Assembly: GCF_011759505.1 (NCBI RefSeq)
Contig: NZ_JAAOYO010000006.1
Span: forward strand, 1-64,000
Direction of reading: 5' to 3'
Length of the DNA: 64,000 bases
Source: Curtobacterium salicis
GTDB lineage: Bacteria; Actinomycetota; Actinomycetes; Actinomycetales; Microbacteriaceae
The position numbers and the translations under genes were made by a program. Under the pieces are notes generated by a model. It ran no database searches, was not told the origin of the DNA, and was given only the letters and a program-made list of their open reading frames with translations. How positions within the stretch are numbered: position 1 is the first letter of the stretch; each line of letters opens with the position of its first letter. Below, in pieces: positions 54,468 to 62,690 of this stretch.

Positions 54468-55478
54468 TCAGGCCCCTGTGCTCGCGCGGGGGACCAGGCG
54501 TGTGGGCAGGGCGGGGTCCGGCGCGTCGACCCCGTCGAGCGTGGCGAGGAGCCGGAGTGCCGCCGCCCGCCCCAGCTCGGCACCGGGGAGGGCGACGCTC
54601 GTCAGGCTCGGTGCCGTGACCGAGGACGACGGCAGGTCGTCGAAGCCGGCGACCGCCAGGGAGGCCGGGACGGCGATGCCCCGCTCAGCGGCGACCCGGA
54701 GCACCCCGTAGGCCAGGGTGTCCGCGGCCGCGACGACCGCGGTGACCCCGTCGGCGAGCCACGCGTCGACGACCGGCGCGACCGCGCCCGCAGCCGCGTC
54801 GATCGTCAGGTCGGCCTGTGCCTGGACGGGGGACACCGTGATGTCGGCGGTGGTGCAGGCCTGCTCGAACAGCGAGCGGCGGACCGCGAACGTCGTCGCG
54901 CGCGAGGTCCCGTCGAGGTAGGCGACCCGACGGTGCCCGGCGGCCCGGAGGTGGGCGACCAGCGCCTGCACCCCGGCGGTCAGGTCGTAGTTGACCGCTC
55001 CGGGGCCGCCCGGGGCGTCGAGCAGGACGACGGGGACGCTCGCGGACATCGACGCGCTCTCGGCCGGGGCATCGACCAGGATCCCCGCTGGCCGGAGTCG
55101 CTCGAAGCGGCGGACGTCGGCGTCCACCGGCTGCTCGCCCCGCTCGGTGACGGACAGCACGAGCTGGAAGCGGTCGCCGACGGTGTCGCGGACGCCGCGG
55201 ATGACCTCGGCGAAGAACGGGTTCGACAGGTCCGGTGCGATGAGCACCACGAGGTCGCCGCTGCCCCGCGCCAGGGAGCTCGCGGCGTGGTCGACGACGT
55301 AGCCGAGCTGCTCGACGGCATCGCGGACCCGGTCGGCGATCGGCGTCGAGACGCGTCCGCGGTCCTTGCCGTTCACGACGAGGGAGACCGTGGCGATGCT
55401 CGTGCCGGCGCGTTCGGCCACCATCGCGGCGGTCACCCGGCCGGACGGAGCGGAGCGACTGCGCGGGGTCGTGGGCAC
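54468..55478 (-). CDS. LacI-family repressor of nucleoside salvage operon
   Basis: This 336-residue regulator has the LacI HTH (GRVTAAMVAERAGTSIATVS, VEQLGYVVDHAASSLARGSG) and a sensor domain (DLVVLIAPDLSNPFFAEVIR). The GTG at 55478 lies six bases after TAGCAT, in the leaderless pattern. It is divergent from a nucleoside hydrolase operon, and two TCAARCGCTTGA palindromes lie between them. The effector is probably a nucleoside or ribose, by context. Confidence 0.88.
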   Translation of the reverse strand: MPTTPRSRSAPSGRVTAAMVAERAGTSIATVSLVVNGKDRGRVSTPIADRVRDAVEQLGYVVDHAASSLARGSGDLVVLIAPDLSNPFFAEVIRGVRDTVGDRFQLVLSVTERGEQPVDADVRRFERLRPAGILVDAPAESASMSASVPVVLLDAPGGPGAVNYDLTAGVQALVAHLRAAGHRRVAYLDGTSRATTFAVRRSLFEQACTTADITVSPVQAQADLTIDAAAGAVAPVVDAWLADGVTAVVAAADTLAYGVLRVAAERGIAVPASLAVAGFDDLPSSSVTAPSLTSVALPGAELGRAAALRLLATLDGVDAPDPALPTRLVPRASTGA

Positions 55479-55527
55479 GTGTCGATGCTAGCGACGGCCG
55501 TGCATGCGGAATCCGCGCGACTTGACG

Positions 55528-55563
55528 TCAAGCGCTTGATGCGGTGTGATGTCAAACGCTTGA
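55528..55563. promoter_or_regulatory. Two LacI operators of the nucleoside operon
   Basis: TCAAGCGCTTGA (55528-55539, perfect palindrome) and TCAAACGCTTGA (55552-55563) are 24 bases apart, in phase on the helix. A further TTGACGTCAA palindrome overlaps the first. They lie between the LacI gene and the divergent nucleoside hydrolase gene. Confidence 0.75.
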
Positions 55564-55651
55564 CGCGGCGTGCATGGCGCGTCAGGCCCTGACCTCCTGC
55601 CGGCCGCCCGCACCCCGGGCACCCGGCTCCCCGACGAAGTGGAGCACCCCC

Positions 55652-56743
55652 GTGTCCGACGCCCCGCGCACCCCCGCGAAGATCATCCTGGACTGCGACC
55701 CCGGCCACGACGACGCCGTCGCGATGCTGCTGGCGCACGGCAACCCGGACGTCGAGCTCCTCGCCGTGACCACCGTCGTCGGCAACCAGACCCTCCCCAA
55801 GGTCACCCGGAACGCGCTCGCCGTCGCCCGGATCGCGGGGATCACCGGCGTGCCCTTCGCCGCCGGTGCCGCACGGCCGCTGCTCCGGCAGGTCGAGGTC
55901 GCCCCCGAGATCCACGGCGAGAGCGGCCTGGACGGACCGATGCTGCCCGAGCCGTCGTTCGCCCTCGACGAGCGCCACGCGGTGGACCTGATCATCGACA
56001 CCGTGATGGCCCACGAGCCCGGCACCGTCACGATCGTGCCGACCGCCGGCCTGACGAACATCGCGCTCGCCGTCCGCAAGGAACCCCGCATCGTCGAGCG
56101 CGTCAAGCAGGTCGTGCTGATGGGCGGCGGCGTCCACGTCGGCAACTGGAGCCCGGTCGCCGAGTTCAACATCGTCATCGATCCCGAGGCCGCGTCGATC
56201 GTCTTCGACGCCGGCTGGGACGTCGTCATGGTCGGACTCGACCTCACCCACCAGGCGCTCGCCACCCCCGAGGTCGCCGCCCGCATCGCCGCCGTCGGCA
56301 CCGGGCCCGCCGCCTTCGTGGGCGAGCTCCTCGACTTCTTCGGCAAGGCGTACCAGGACGTGCAGGGCTTCGACGCCCCACCGGTGCACGACCCCTGCGC
56401 CGTGGCGTACGTCATCGACCCGACGATCGTCCGCGCCGTCAAGGTCCCGATCCGCGTCGAGACCCAGGGCACGCTGACCCTCGGCATGACGGTCGCCGAC
56501 TTCCGCGCCCCGGCGCCGGAGGACTGCCGCACGAGCGCCGCGATGGAGCTCGACCACGGCCGGTTCTGGGACCTGGTCGTCGACGCCCTCGAGCGCATCG
56601 GCGAGACGCCCGACACCGGCTGGACGCCCCGCGCCGCAGCCGACGCCGTCCAGGCCGGCCTGACCACGCAGCCGAGCACCACACAGCCGAGCACCACCCA
56701 GCCGTCCGGCGCTCAGCCGACCGCCACGACCACGGAGATCTGA
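55652..56743 (+). CDS. Nucleoside hydrolase (IU-NH family)
   Basis: This 363-residue enzyme hydrolyses the N-glycosidic bond of ribonucleosides to ribose and base. The calcium-binding N-terminal motif is IILDCDPGHDDAVAMLLAHG; further marks are VVGNQTLPKVTRNAL, LMGGGVHVGNWSPVAEFNIV and the C-terminal HDPCAVAYVIDP. The GTG at 55652 has GGAG upstream and is chosen over upstream in-frame codons. The tail is odd: after the fold ends near residue 335 come three TTQPS repeats and a Thr-rich end, about 26 residues that family members do not usually have. It is the first gene of an operon with an MFS carrier and ribokinase. Confidence 0.88.
   Translation: MSDAPRTPAKIILDCDPGHDDAVAMLLAHGNPDVELLAVTTVVGNQTLPKVTRNALAVARIAGITGVPFAAGAARPLLRQVEVAPEIHGESGLDGPMLPEPSFALDERHAVDLIIDTVMAHEPGTVTIVPTAGLTNIALAVRKEPRIVERVKQVVLMGGGVHVGNWSPVAEFNIVIDPEAASIVFDAGWDVVMVGLDLTHQALATPEVAARIAAVGTGPAAFVGELLDFFGKAYQDVQGFDAPPVHDPCAVAYVIDPTIVRAVKVPIRVETQGTLTLGMTVADFRAPAPEDCRTSAAMELDHGRFWDLVVDALERIGETPDTGWTPRAAADAVQAGLTTQPSTTQPSTTQPSGAQPTATTTEI
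56663..56707 (+). repeat. Three 15-bp repeats encoding TTQPS
   Basis: Three consecutive 15-base units near the 3' end of the nucleoside hydrolase gene encode TTQPS three times with only silent third-base differences. Slippage could change the number of units without shifting the frame. Confidence 0.75.
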
Positions 56744-56749
56744 CCCACC

Positions 56750-58186
56750 ATGACCACCCCCTCGACGACGATGTCGAAGAAGTCCATCGGCGCGCTGACC
56801 GCGGCACTCCTCGCCGCTTGCATCGCCTTCCAGCTCAACGCCAGCATGCTCAGCCCCGCGCTCGTCACGATGGCGCGTGAACTCCACACCGACGACGCCA
56901 CGATCGGCCTGTCGCAGACGCTCTACTTCACCCTCGCCGCGCTGTTCTCACTGTTCCTGCCCCGGCTGTCGGACATCGTCGGCCGGAAGCGGGTGCTCGT
57001 CGCCATGCTCGCCGTGATGTTCGTCGGCAGCGTCGTCGCCGCCCTCGCCGTGAACGTCCCGATGCTGTTCGCCGGCCGCATCATCCAGGGCGTCACCGGC
57101 CCGGTCGTCCCGATCAGCCTGCTCGTCCTGCGCAACGAGATCCGCGACCCGAAACGCTACGGCGCCGCCCTCGGGCTGCTCACCGCGGTGAACGGCGGCA
57201 TCGCCGGGATCGACGCGCTCGCCGGCGGGTGGATCGCGACACACTTCGGCTTCCGCGGCATCTTCTGGGTGATCGCGGTCGTCACGGTCATCGCCCTCAC
57301 CCTCGTCACGAAGTGGGGCGTGGAGTCCCGTCCCTCGGCCGGCACCCGGATGGACTGGGTCGGCGTCGTGCCGCTCGTCGTCTCGGTGGGTGCGCTGCTG
57401 ACGGCGTTCAACGAGGCCGGCAAGCTCGGCGCCGCGAACCCGGTGCTCGTGGTCGGCGGGATCGTCGTCGCCCTCGCCGCGTTCGCCGTGTTCTGGGCCG
57501 TCGAGTCCCGCGTCCGCGAGCCCCTCGTCGAGACCCGGTTCCTCCGGCGTCGGGGCACGTGGGCACTCCTCGCCACCACGTTCCTCACGATGACCGGCGT
57601 CTTCGCCGTCGTCAACGGACTGGTCACCTCGCTCGCGCAGAACGGGGACGCGGGCTACGGGATGGAGGCCGACCTCGCCTCCCTCGTGTTCCTCACACCC
57701 TACGCACTGGTCGGCTGGGTCGTCGGGCCCTTCGCCGGCCGGCTCGCCCCGACGCTCGGCTACCGCGCCGTGCTGCGCGTCGGACTCGTCGGCAGCATCG
57801 TCGCCACCGTCCTGATGGCACTCGTCGGCGTGCACTCGCTGCCGGTCCTCGTCGCCACCACCGTGCTCATCGGCATCACCTACGCCGGCATCGCGAACAT
57901 CATCCTCAACGGCCTGGGCATCGTGCTGTCCCCGGACTCGAACCCCGGCTTCCTGCCCGGACTCAACGCCGGTGCGTTCAACCTCGGCGCCGGCGTCAGC
58001 TTCGCCGTGCTGCCCGCGCTGCAGATCGCGCTCGGGGTCGGCGGTTCCTCGGGCACCGCCGGGTACTCCGGTGGGATGCTGCTCGGTGCCGTGATCACGA
58101 CCGCTGCCCTGGCGACCTCGTTCCTCATCCCCCGGCCGGAGGCCGCCGAGACCGCCGCCGCCCCGCAGAAGGAGTCCGTCCGATGA
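56750..58186 (+). CDS. MFS transporter, probable nucleoside importer
   Basis: This 478-residue transporter has a 14-helix-like hydrophobic profile with LFLPRLSDIVGRKRVLV (motif A) after helix 2. It starts six bases after the nucleoside hydrolase stop and overlaps ribokinase by ATGA, so it is made with both. Context suggests that it imports nucleosides or exports bases; the sequence alone places it in the drug-efflux-like branch (DHA2). This is why the direction of transport is uncertain. Confidence 0.82.
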   Translation: MTTPSTTMSKKSIGALTAALLAACIAFQLNASMLSPALVTMARELHTDDATIGLSQTLYFTLAALFSLFLPRLSDIVGRKRVLVAMLAVMFVGSVVAALAVNVPMLFAGRIIQGVTGPVVPISLLVLRNEIRDPKRYGAALGLLTAVNGGIAGIDALAGGWIATHFGFRGIFWVIAVVTVIALTLVTKWGVESRPSAGTRMDWVGVVPLVVSVGALLTAFNEAGKLGAANPVLVVGGIVVALAAFAVFWAVESRVREPLVETRFLRRRGTWALLATTFLTMTGVFAVVNGLVTSLAQNGDAGYGMEADLASLVFLTPYALVGWVVGPFAGRLAPTLGYRAVLRVGLVGSIVATVLMALVGVHSLPVLVATTVLIGITYAGIANIILNGLGIVLSPDSNPGFLPGLNAGAFNLGAGVSFAVLPALQIALGVGGSSGTAGYSGGMLLGAVITTAALATSFLIPRPEAAETAAAPQKESVR

Positions 58187-59043
58187 CCGACACGATCGTG
58201 ATCGTCGGGTCGCTCAACGCCGACCTGGTCGTCCGCACCGAGCGTTTCCCGCAGCCGGGGGAGACCCTGCACGGGTCCGACCTGGCGACCCTGCCCGGCG
58301 GCAAGTCCGCCAACCAGGCCGTCGCGGCCGGCAGGCTCGGGGGCACCGTCCGCATGGTCGGCGCGGTCGGCGACGACGGCAACGGAGCGCTGCTCCGCGA
58401 CTCGGTCGCTGCCTCGGGCGCCGACACCACGCACGTCGCGGTCCGGACGGGCACGGCCACCGGCACCGCCGTCATCACCGTCGACGGCCGTGGTGAGAAC
58501 ACCATCGTCATCTCGGGCGGCGCGAACGCCACGCTCACGCCCCAGGACCTGCCCGACGACGTGTTCCAGGACGCCGCCGTCCTCGGGCTCTGCCTCGAGG
58601 TCCCGATGGACGCCGTGCTCGCCGCCGCCCGGGCAGCCCACGCCGCCGGGGTCACCGTGCTGACGAACCTGTCCCCGTTCGGCGCCGTCCCGCCGGAGCT
58701 CCTCGACCTGACCGACGTCCTGCTCGTCAACGAACACGAAGCCGCAGCGCTCGGCGACCACGGCGTCGCACGCTCCATCGTCACCCGGGGCGGCGACGGA
58801 TCGGTCGTGCACGACGGGGACGCTCGGCCGGTCGAGGTCCCCGCTGTGCCCGTGGACGCGGTCGACACCACGGGGTGCGGGGACGCCTTCATGGGTGCGG
58901 TGGCACTCCGGCTCGCCGCGGGGGACTCGCTGGTCGAGGCTGCGCGGTTCGCCGCCGGGGTCGGCGCGTACGCGGCGACCGGTGCCGGCGCGCAGGCGTC
59001 CTACCCGACCACCGCACAGCTGGAGGCGTTCCTCGGGACGTGA
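58183..59043 (+). CDS. rbsK: Ribokinase (PfkB family)
   Basis: This 286-residue kinase phosphorylates ribose to ribose 5-phosphate. Marks are IVIVGSLNADLVVRTERFPQ and LPGGKSANQAVAAGRLGG at the N-terminus (PfkB signature 1), and the catalytic base region VDTTGCGDAFMGAVALRLAA (signature 2). It overlaps the MFS gene by ATGA. It would capture the ribose released by the nucleoside hydrolase two genes upstream, completing a salvage route. Confidence 0.92.
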   Translation: MTDTIVIVGSLNADLVVRTERFPQPGETLHGSDLATLPGGKSANQAVAAGRLGGTVRMVGAVGDDGNGALLRDSVAASGADTTHVAVRTGTATGTAVITVDGRGENTIVISGGANATLTPQDLPDDVFQDAAVLGLCLEVPMDAVLAAARAAHAAGVTVLTNLSPFGAVPPELLDLTDVLLVNEHEAAALGDHGVARSIVTRGGDGSVVHDGDARPVEVPAVPVDAVDTTGCGDAFMGAVALRLAAGDSLVEAARFAAGVGAYAATGAGAQASYPTTAQLEAFLGT

Positions 59044-59077
59044 TCCGGGCCTCCCGTCCGACCACTAGCGTGGGCGC

Positions 59078-60013
59078 ATGCGCGTCGGAGTCCTCGACAT
59101 CGGTTCCAACACCGGTCACCTGCTCGTCGTCGACGCCCACGGGGGTGCGGCGCCACTGCCCGCGTCCTCGTTCAAACGGCCGCTGCGGCTCGCCGAGCAC
59201 CTGGACGACCGGGGCGCGGTGACGCCGGTCGGCATCGACGCGCTGACCGACTTCGTGGCCGAGTCCGTCCGGGTCGCGGAGGACCGCGGCTGCGAGGACA
59301 TGCTCGGGTTCGCGACCTCCGCGGTCCGCGATGCCGTGAACTCCGAGGCCGTCCTGGCGCACGTGCAGGAGAAGACCGGGGTCGAACTCGCGGTCCTCTC
59401 CGGCTCGGACGAAGCCCGGTTGACCTTCCTGGCGGTGCGCCGCTGGTTCGGCTGGTCCGCCGGACGACTGGCCGTGTTCGACATCGGTGGCGGCTCGCTC
59501 GAGATCGCCGGTGGCGCGGACGAGGCGCCCGACGTCGCCTGGTCCATGCCGATCGGGGCCGCACGACTCGCTCGCACGTACTTCGCAGCCGGTACCCCCA
59601 GCCAGGACGAGCTGCGCCACGTCCGGCACGAGGTCCGCGTCGAGATCGCCCGCGAAGCCGGACGGCTGCTGCGGTCCGGAGCGCCGGACCGGGCGGTCGC
59701 GACCTCGAAGACGTTCCGGTCCATCGCGCGGATCTGCGGTGCAGCGCCGTCGGCCGCCGGGCCGCTCGTCCCGCGGGTGCTCGACGGGGCGGCGCTCCGC
59801 GAACGGCTGCCGTCGCTGCTGACCATGTCGGTCGACGAGCTCGGCACGCTGCCCGGGGTCTCGCCGAGCCGGGCGCACCAGGTCGTGCCGGGGGCGCTCG
59901 TCGCCGAGGCGTGCCTGGACATCTTCGACCTGCCGGCGCTCGAGATCTGCCCCTGGGCGCTCCGCGAGGGCGTGATCCTCGAGCGGCTGGACCAGCTCTC
60001 GGTCCTCGGCTGA
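59078..60013 (+). CDS. Ppx/GppA-family phosphatase
   Basis: This 311-residue enzyme of the ASKHA fold has [17 protein letters not shown] as phosphate-binding loop 1 and [15 protein letters not shown] as loop 2, the marks of exopolyphosphatase / guanosine pentaphosphatase. It would hydrolyse polyphosphate or pppGpp; which of the two cannot be told. The ATG lies six bases after TAGCGT (leaderless). It is followed by a large inverted repeat. Two such proteins are common in actinobacteria, and this looks like the short Ppx type. Confidence 0.9.
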   Translation: MRVGVLDIGSNTGHLLVVDAHGGAAPLPASSFKRPLRLAEHLDDRGAVTPVGIDALTDFVAESVRVAEDRGCEDMLGFATSAVRDAVNSEAVLAHVQEKTGVELAVLSGSDEARLTFLAVRRWFGWSAGRLAVFDIGGGSLEIAGGADEAPDVAWSMPIGAARLARTYFAAGTPSQDELRHVRHEVRVEIAREAGRLLRSGAPDRAVATSKTFRSIARICGAAPSAAGPLVPRVLDGAALRERLPSLLTMSVDELGTLPGVSPSRAHQVVPGALVAEACLDIFDLPALEICPWALREGVILERLDQLSVLG

Positions 60014-60017
60014 CCGC

Positions 60018-60091
60018 TCGCGAAACGCAACGTCGGCGCCTCCTCGCAGCGGTATTCCGTTGCGGGCAGACGCCGACGTTGCGTTCCGCGA
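60018..60091 (+). terminator. Large nested inverted repeat after the Ppx gene
   Basis: Outer arms of 21 bases (60018-60038 and 60071-60091, core AACGCAACGTCGGCG) pair with one mismatch. Inside is a second stem, CGCAGCGG with CCGTTGCG, with one mismatch. It probably terminates the Ppx transcript and separates it from the bacteriocin locus. Its size and nesting are unusual; see findings. Confidence 0.6.
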
Positions 60092-60127
60092 TCAGGAGTT
60101 GACGCATTTGTCCATGCCGCGAACGAC

Positions 60128-60168
60128 GGTCAGCGCCTGCGCTCAGTCCCCGAGCGCAGGCGCTGACC
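60128..60168 (-). terminator. Terminator of the bacteriocin gene
   Basis: A perfect 16-base inverted repeat (GGTCAGCGCCTGCGCT and its complement) with a nine-base loop lies 32 bases beyond the bacteriocin stop codon on the minus strand. Confidence 0.7.
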
Positions 60169-60199
60169 AGCTCTGCATCAGACAGGCCTGGCCGTCCTG

Positions 60200-60361
60200 C
60201 TAGCGGATGCCGAGGACCTGCTTGATCTTCGACACGATCCAGTCGATCGCCTGTCCGATGTTGATCCAGTTCAGTACCTGCTGAACGTGGGCCTTCGCCC
60301 ACGCGACGGCCCGCGCTCCGTACCTCGCCAGCAGCTGGAGGATCCTTGCGAACACAGCCAT
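60200..60361 (-). CDS. Leaderless bacteriocin (lacticin Q / aureocin A53-like)
   Basis: This 53-residue peptide begins at ATG 60361 with a strong AGGGGGG ribosome site seven bases upstream. It reads MAVFARILQLLARYG at the start and GQAIDWIVSKIKQVLGIR at the end. It has no leader peptide, no cysteine, a net charge near +6, and three tryptophans (21, 32, 41), as expected for the leaderless four-helix bacteriocins. Against lacticin Q as I remember it (also 53 residues), about three fifths of positions are identical by hand alignment, with no gap; the motifs QLLA-YG and GQAIDW-VSKIKQ-LGI are shared. It would insert into target membranes and permeabilise them. A divergent ABC and bPH2 operon fits export and immunity. 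The in-frame extension to 60448 lacks a ribosome site. Confidence 0.88.
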   Translation of the reverse strand: MAVFARILQLLARYGARAVAWAKAHVQQVLNWINIGQAIDWIVSKIKQVLGIR

Positions 60362-60476
60362 GGCTGTGCCCCCCTTCGATTCGTTGTTCGCTTCATCCGG
60401 GTCGCCGCGTGCACACGTCTCCCCGACCGCAGTCGGTGCGGTGAGCACGACCGTGGCAGGCCGGAGCCGTCACGTC

Positions 60477-60504
60477 AAATACAAAGTACTGATAGATGTT
60501 GTAA
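60477..60504 (-). promoter_or_regulatory. Candidate bacteriocin promoter
   Basis: The minus strand reads TTACAA (60499-60504), a 16-base spacer and GTATTT (60477-60482) within the most AT-rich stretch nearby. It would place the start of transcription about 110 bases before the bacteriocin ATG. The boxes are weak, so this is tentative. Confidence 0.35.
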
Positions 60505-60541
60505 GGCATACGCGACCGCGAAAACCCGCTACGTTGGGCCA

Positions 60542-60558
60542 TCCCGGATGTTCCGGGA
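60542..60558. promoter_or_regulatory. Palindrome upstream of the ABC/bPH2 operon
   Basis: TCCCGGA-TGT-TCCGGGA is a perfect seven-base inverted repeat, 32 bases before the permease ATG. It may be an operator or a small 5' hairpin of the export/immunity transcript. Confidence 0.5.
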
Positions 60559-60590
60559 CGGCGGAGACCGGAGTTCGAGGGCGGGAAACG

Positions 60591-61346
60591 ATGACAAGGC
60601 GGTCGAAGTACGCAGTGACCAGGTCCAGATGGTCGCGATCGTTGCGGGCCGAGGGGTACCGGCTCGTGAGCCTGCGCTCCCAGGTGGCCCTGGTGGCGAT
60701 CGCCGTAGTGGGAGCGCTTGCACTCGGCGCGGGGCAGGTCCTCGTCCTCGCACCGGCCGCGGCACCGGCGGCGGTCGTGCGAGCAGCTGTGTCGGGCGCA
60801 GAGGTCAGCCCGTTCTTCCTGGGACTCGCGGCGGCGCTGTTCACCTCGGCTGATCTGTCATCGCGCCAGTTCGCGCTCACGCTCCTGCAGATGAACGATC
60901 GCACGCTCGTCTTCATCGCGAAGACGGCGGTGCTGGCCGCGTCAGGAGTGCTCACTGCGATCGCCGTGGTGATGTTGCTCGTGCCGCTCGCGCTCTCTCG
61001 CGCAGACGGCGTCCTGCACGTATCGCCGCTTGCGTGGCTGGCGCTCCCCGCCCTGCATCTCCTGTTCGTCTTGCTCGGCGCCGGCCTCGGCATGCTCATG
61101 CGATCGCCCGTCTCGGCGGTGTTCGTCTACTTGGCAGTCGTGTGGGCGCTGCCGCTCGTCGTGGCGATCGCCGGGATCTGGGCGCCCAGCATCAGCGTCT
61201 CGGTCCTGCAGTTCGCGCCGGTGACGCTCACTGCTGCCGTGTTGGAGTCCGCGACGCAGGGGACTGCCGTCCTCCGATTCGTGGGTTTGGACACCGCACT
61301 CATCATCGCCGGTCTGGTCAGCGTCCGACGGTGGGGCATCCGATGA
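60591..61346 (+). CDS. ABC transporter permease of the bacteriocin locus
   Basis: This 251-residue membrane protein has about six hydrophobic helices (for example VALVAIAVVGALALGAGQVL, then AVLAASGVLTAIAVVMLLVP and VFVYLAVVWALPLVVAIAGI). The arrangement, with a long loop after helix 1 and the text TSADLSSRQFALTLLQMNDR, is that of ABC-2-type permeases used for bacteriocin self-protection and export. It is the first gene of the operon divergent from the bacteriocin gene and overlaps the ATPase by four bases (ATGA). It probably extrudes the peptide from the membrane; whether it is exporter, immunity pump or both is open. Confidence 0.82.
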   Translation: MTRRSKYAVTRSRWSRSLRAEGYRLVSLRSQVALVAIAVVGALALGAGQVLVLAPAAAPAAVVRAAVSGAEVSPFFLGLAAALFTSADLSSRQFALTLLQMNDRTLVFIAKTAVLAASGVLTAIAVVMLLVPLALSRADGVLHVSPLAWLALPALHLLFVLLGAGLGMLMRSPVSAVFVYLAVVWALPLVVAIAGIWAPSISVSVLQFAPVTLTAAVLESATQGTAVLRFVGLDTALIIAGLVSVRRWGIR

Positions 61347-62221
61347 ACTCCGTGGTCCGACTCATCGGCGTCCGTCAAGGGTTCGGGACTCATCAGGTGC
61401 TCACGGACCTCGACCTCGAAGTCCGCCGTGGCGAGGTGCTGGGACTGCTCGGCGCGAACGGCTCCGGGAAGAGCACCCTCCTCCGGATCGTCGCTGGTAT
61501 CGACACGGCGCAGTCTGGTGTCGTCGAACTCGGAGGGACCACGGACGGTCCTCTGCGGATCGGCGCACTCCTCGACCCGGCGTGGCTCGACGACAGGCTC
61601 ACGTGTCGTCAACACCTGGTGATCGCTCACCTGTATGCCCACGGTCGAGTGCGCCGCAGTTCTGTGCAGGCTGCGCTGACAGCCGTCGGGCTCAGTGAGG
61701 CGGAGCGCCGACGCGTGAAGCACCTCTCACTCGGGATGCGGCAGCGGCTCGCTCTCGCCTTGGCGCTGGTCGACGAGCCGGACGTCCTGGTGCTGGACGA
61801 GCCGCTCAACGGTCTCGATCCCGACGGGGTGCTCTGGATGCGCGAACTGCTCCGGGACTTCGCCAGTTCCGGACGATCCGTGCTGCTTTCCTCGCACCTC
61901 ATGGCAGAGATGGAGCGGATCGCCACCCGCGTGGTGCTCCTGGCGGACGGGTCGCTGTCGCCCCTCGTGAGCGGGAGCCGGATGCAGAACGCGGTCCGGC
62001 TCCGCGCGGAGTCGCGCGCGGAAGAACTCGTCCGTGCCTTGGCGGCGGCCGGAGCCGACGTGGTCGTCACCGCCGACAGTTCGATCCTGGTCCGAGGGAT
62101 GGAGCCAGCGCGGGTGTTCCACACGGCGACGTCTTCCGGCGCGGTCTTGTCCCACCTCGTCTCGGAAGCGCAGACCCTCGAAGAGCAGTACCGTGACGCG
62201 ACGTCGAACCGCCAGCGGTGA
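61343..62221 (+). CDS. ABC transporter ATP-binding protein of the bacteriocin locus
   Basis: This 292-residue ATPase has Walker A GANGSGKST (about residue 40), a signature LSLGMRQRL in place of the classical LSGGQ, Walker B VLVLDEPLNGLDPDG and the switch histidine in LLSSHL. The last 80 residues form an extra domain common in CcmA/drug-type ATPases. The LSLGM signature is usual in bacteriocin-resistance ATPases of this type. It is coupled to the permease (ATGA) and overlaps the start of the bPH2 gene. It powers peptide removal. Confidence 0.9.
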   Translation: MNSVVRLIGVRQGFGTHQVLTDLDLEVRRGEVLGLLGANGSGKSTLLRIVAGIDTAQSGVVELGGTTDGPLRIGALLDPAWLDDRLTCRQHLVIAHLYAHGRVRRSSVQAALTAVGLSEAERRRVKHLSLGMRQRLALALALVDEPDVLVLDEPLNGLDPDGVLWMRELLRDFASSGRSVLLSSHLMAEMERIATRVVLLADGSLSPLVSGSRMQNAVRLRAESRAEELVRALAAAGADVVVTADSSILVRGMEPARVFHTATSSGAVLSHLVSEAQTLEEQYRDATSNRQR

Positions 62222-62690
62222 ACGGCGCGGAGGTCGCGAGGCCCGTGAGTCGCTCCGAGCGGCGAGAGTTGCAGCCACGACGGTCGGTCGGATCGAAGCC
62301 TGGGCGGGGGGCCTCATCGTCGCCGGAGGAGCGATCCTCAGCACTGTCTGGGCGTCCGGGGCGTGGCGAACGTGTTGTTGGGTGGGGGTGGCACTCGCTC
62401 TGCTCAGCGCGGTCATCGAGTCGGTGCTCGTCGTTCCGGTCGCAGTCCGGAACTTCCGTGTCGAGATCGTTCCAGGGGGCGTGCTCGTGTACCGGGGAGC
62501 AGTGTTCCGCTCAGTGGATCACGTTCCCGGATCCAAGATCACGCTGGTCCGCCGTCAATCGGGTCCGCTCCTGCAGCGCCTCGGCGTCGCGAAGTGCGTG
62601 CTGTTCACCCCGGCGCGGGAGGTCTCACTCCTGCCCATGTCGGACGCGGACGTCGAGCGCCTGATGCGGCTCGGGGCTGACGATGTCTGA
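62193..62690 (+). CDS. bPH2-domain membrane protein (YdbS-like), putative immunity
   Basis: This 165-residue protein has two membrane helices (AGGLIVAGGAILSTVWASG and VGVALALLSAVIESVLVVPV) followed by a single bacterial PH domain: NFRVEIVPGGVLVYRGAVFR, then HVPGSKITLVRRQSGPLLQR and LGVAKCVLFTPAREV. This is the YdbS layout. As I recall, bPH2 proteins of this kind confer self-immunity in the aureocin A53 and lacticin Q/Z systems. The only in-frame start is GTG 62193, overlapping the ATPase gene by 29 bases; no other ATG, GTG or TTG follows before the helices. Confidence 0.8.
   Translation: MTRRRTASGERRGGREARESLRAARVAATTVGRIEAWAGGLIVAGGAILSTVWASGAWRTCCWVGVALALLSAVIESVLVVPVAVRNFRVEIVPGGVLVYRGAVFRSVDHVPGSKITLVRRQSGPLLQRLGVAKCVLFTPAREVSLLPMSDADVERLMRLGADDV

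Noticed and set aside
60362-60448. N-terminal extension of the bacteriocin (82-residue version) as a leader peptide
   Set aside because: The extra 29 residues lack a ribosome site and a double-Gly or Sec-type signal, whereas the internal ATG has a strong ribosome site and begins exactly where lacticin Q begins.
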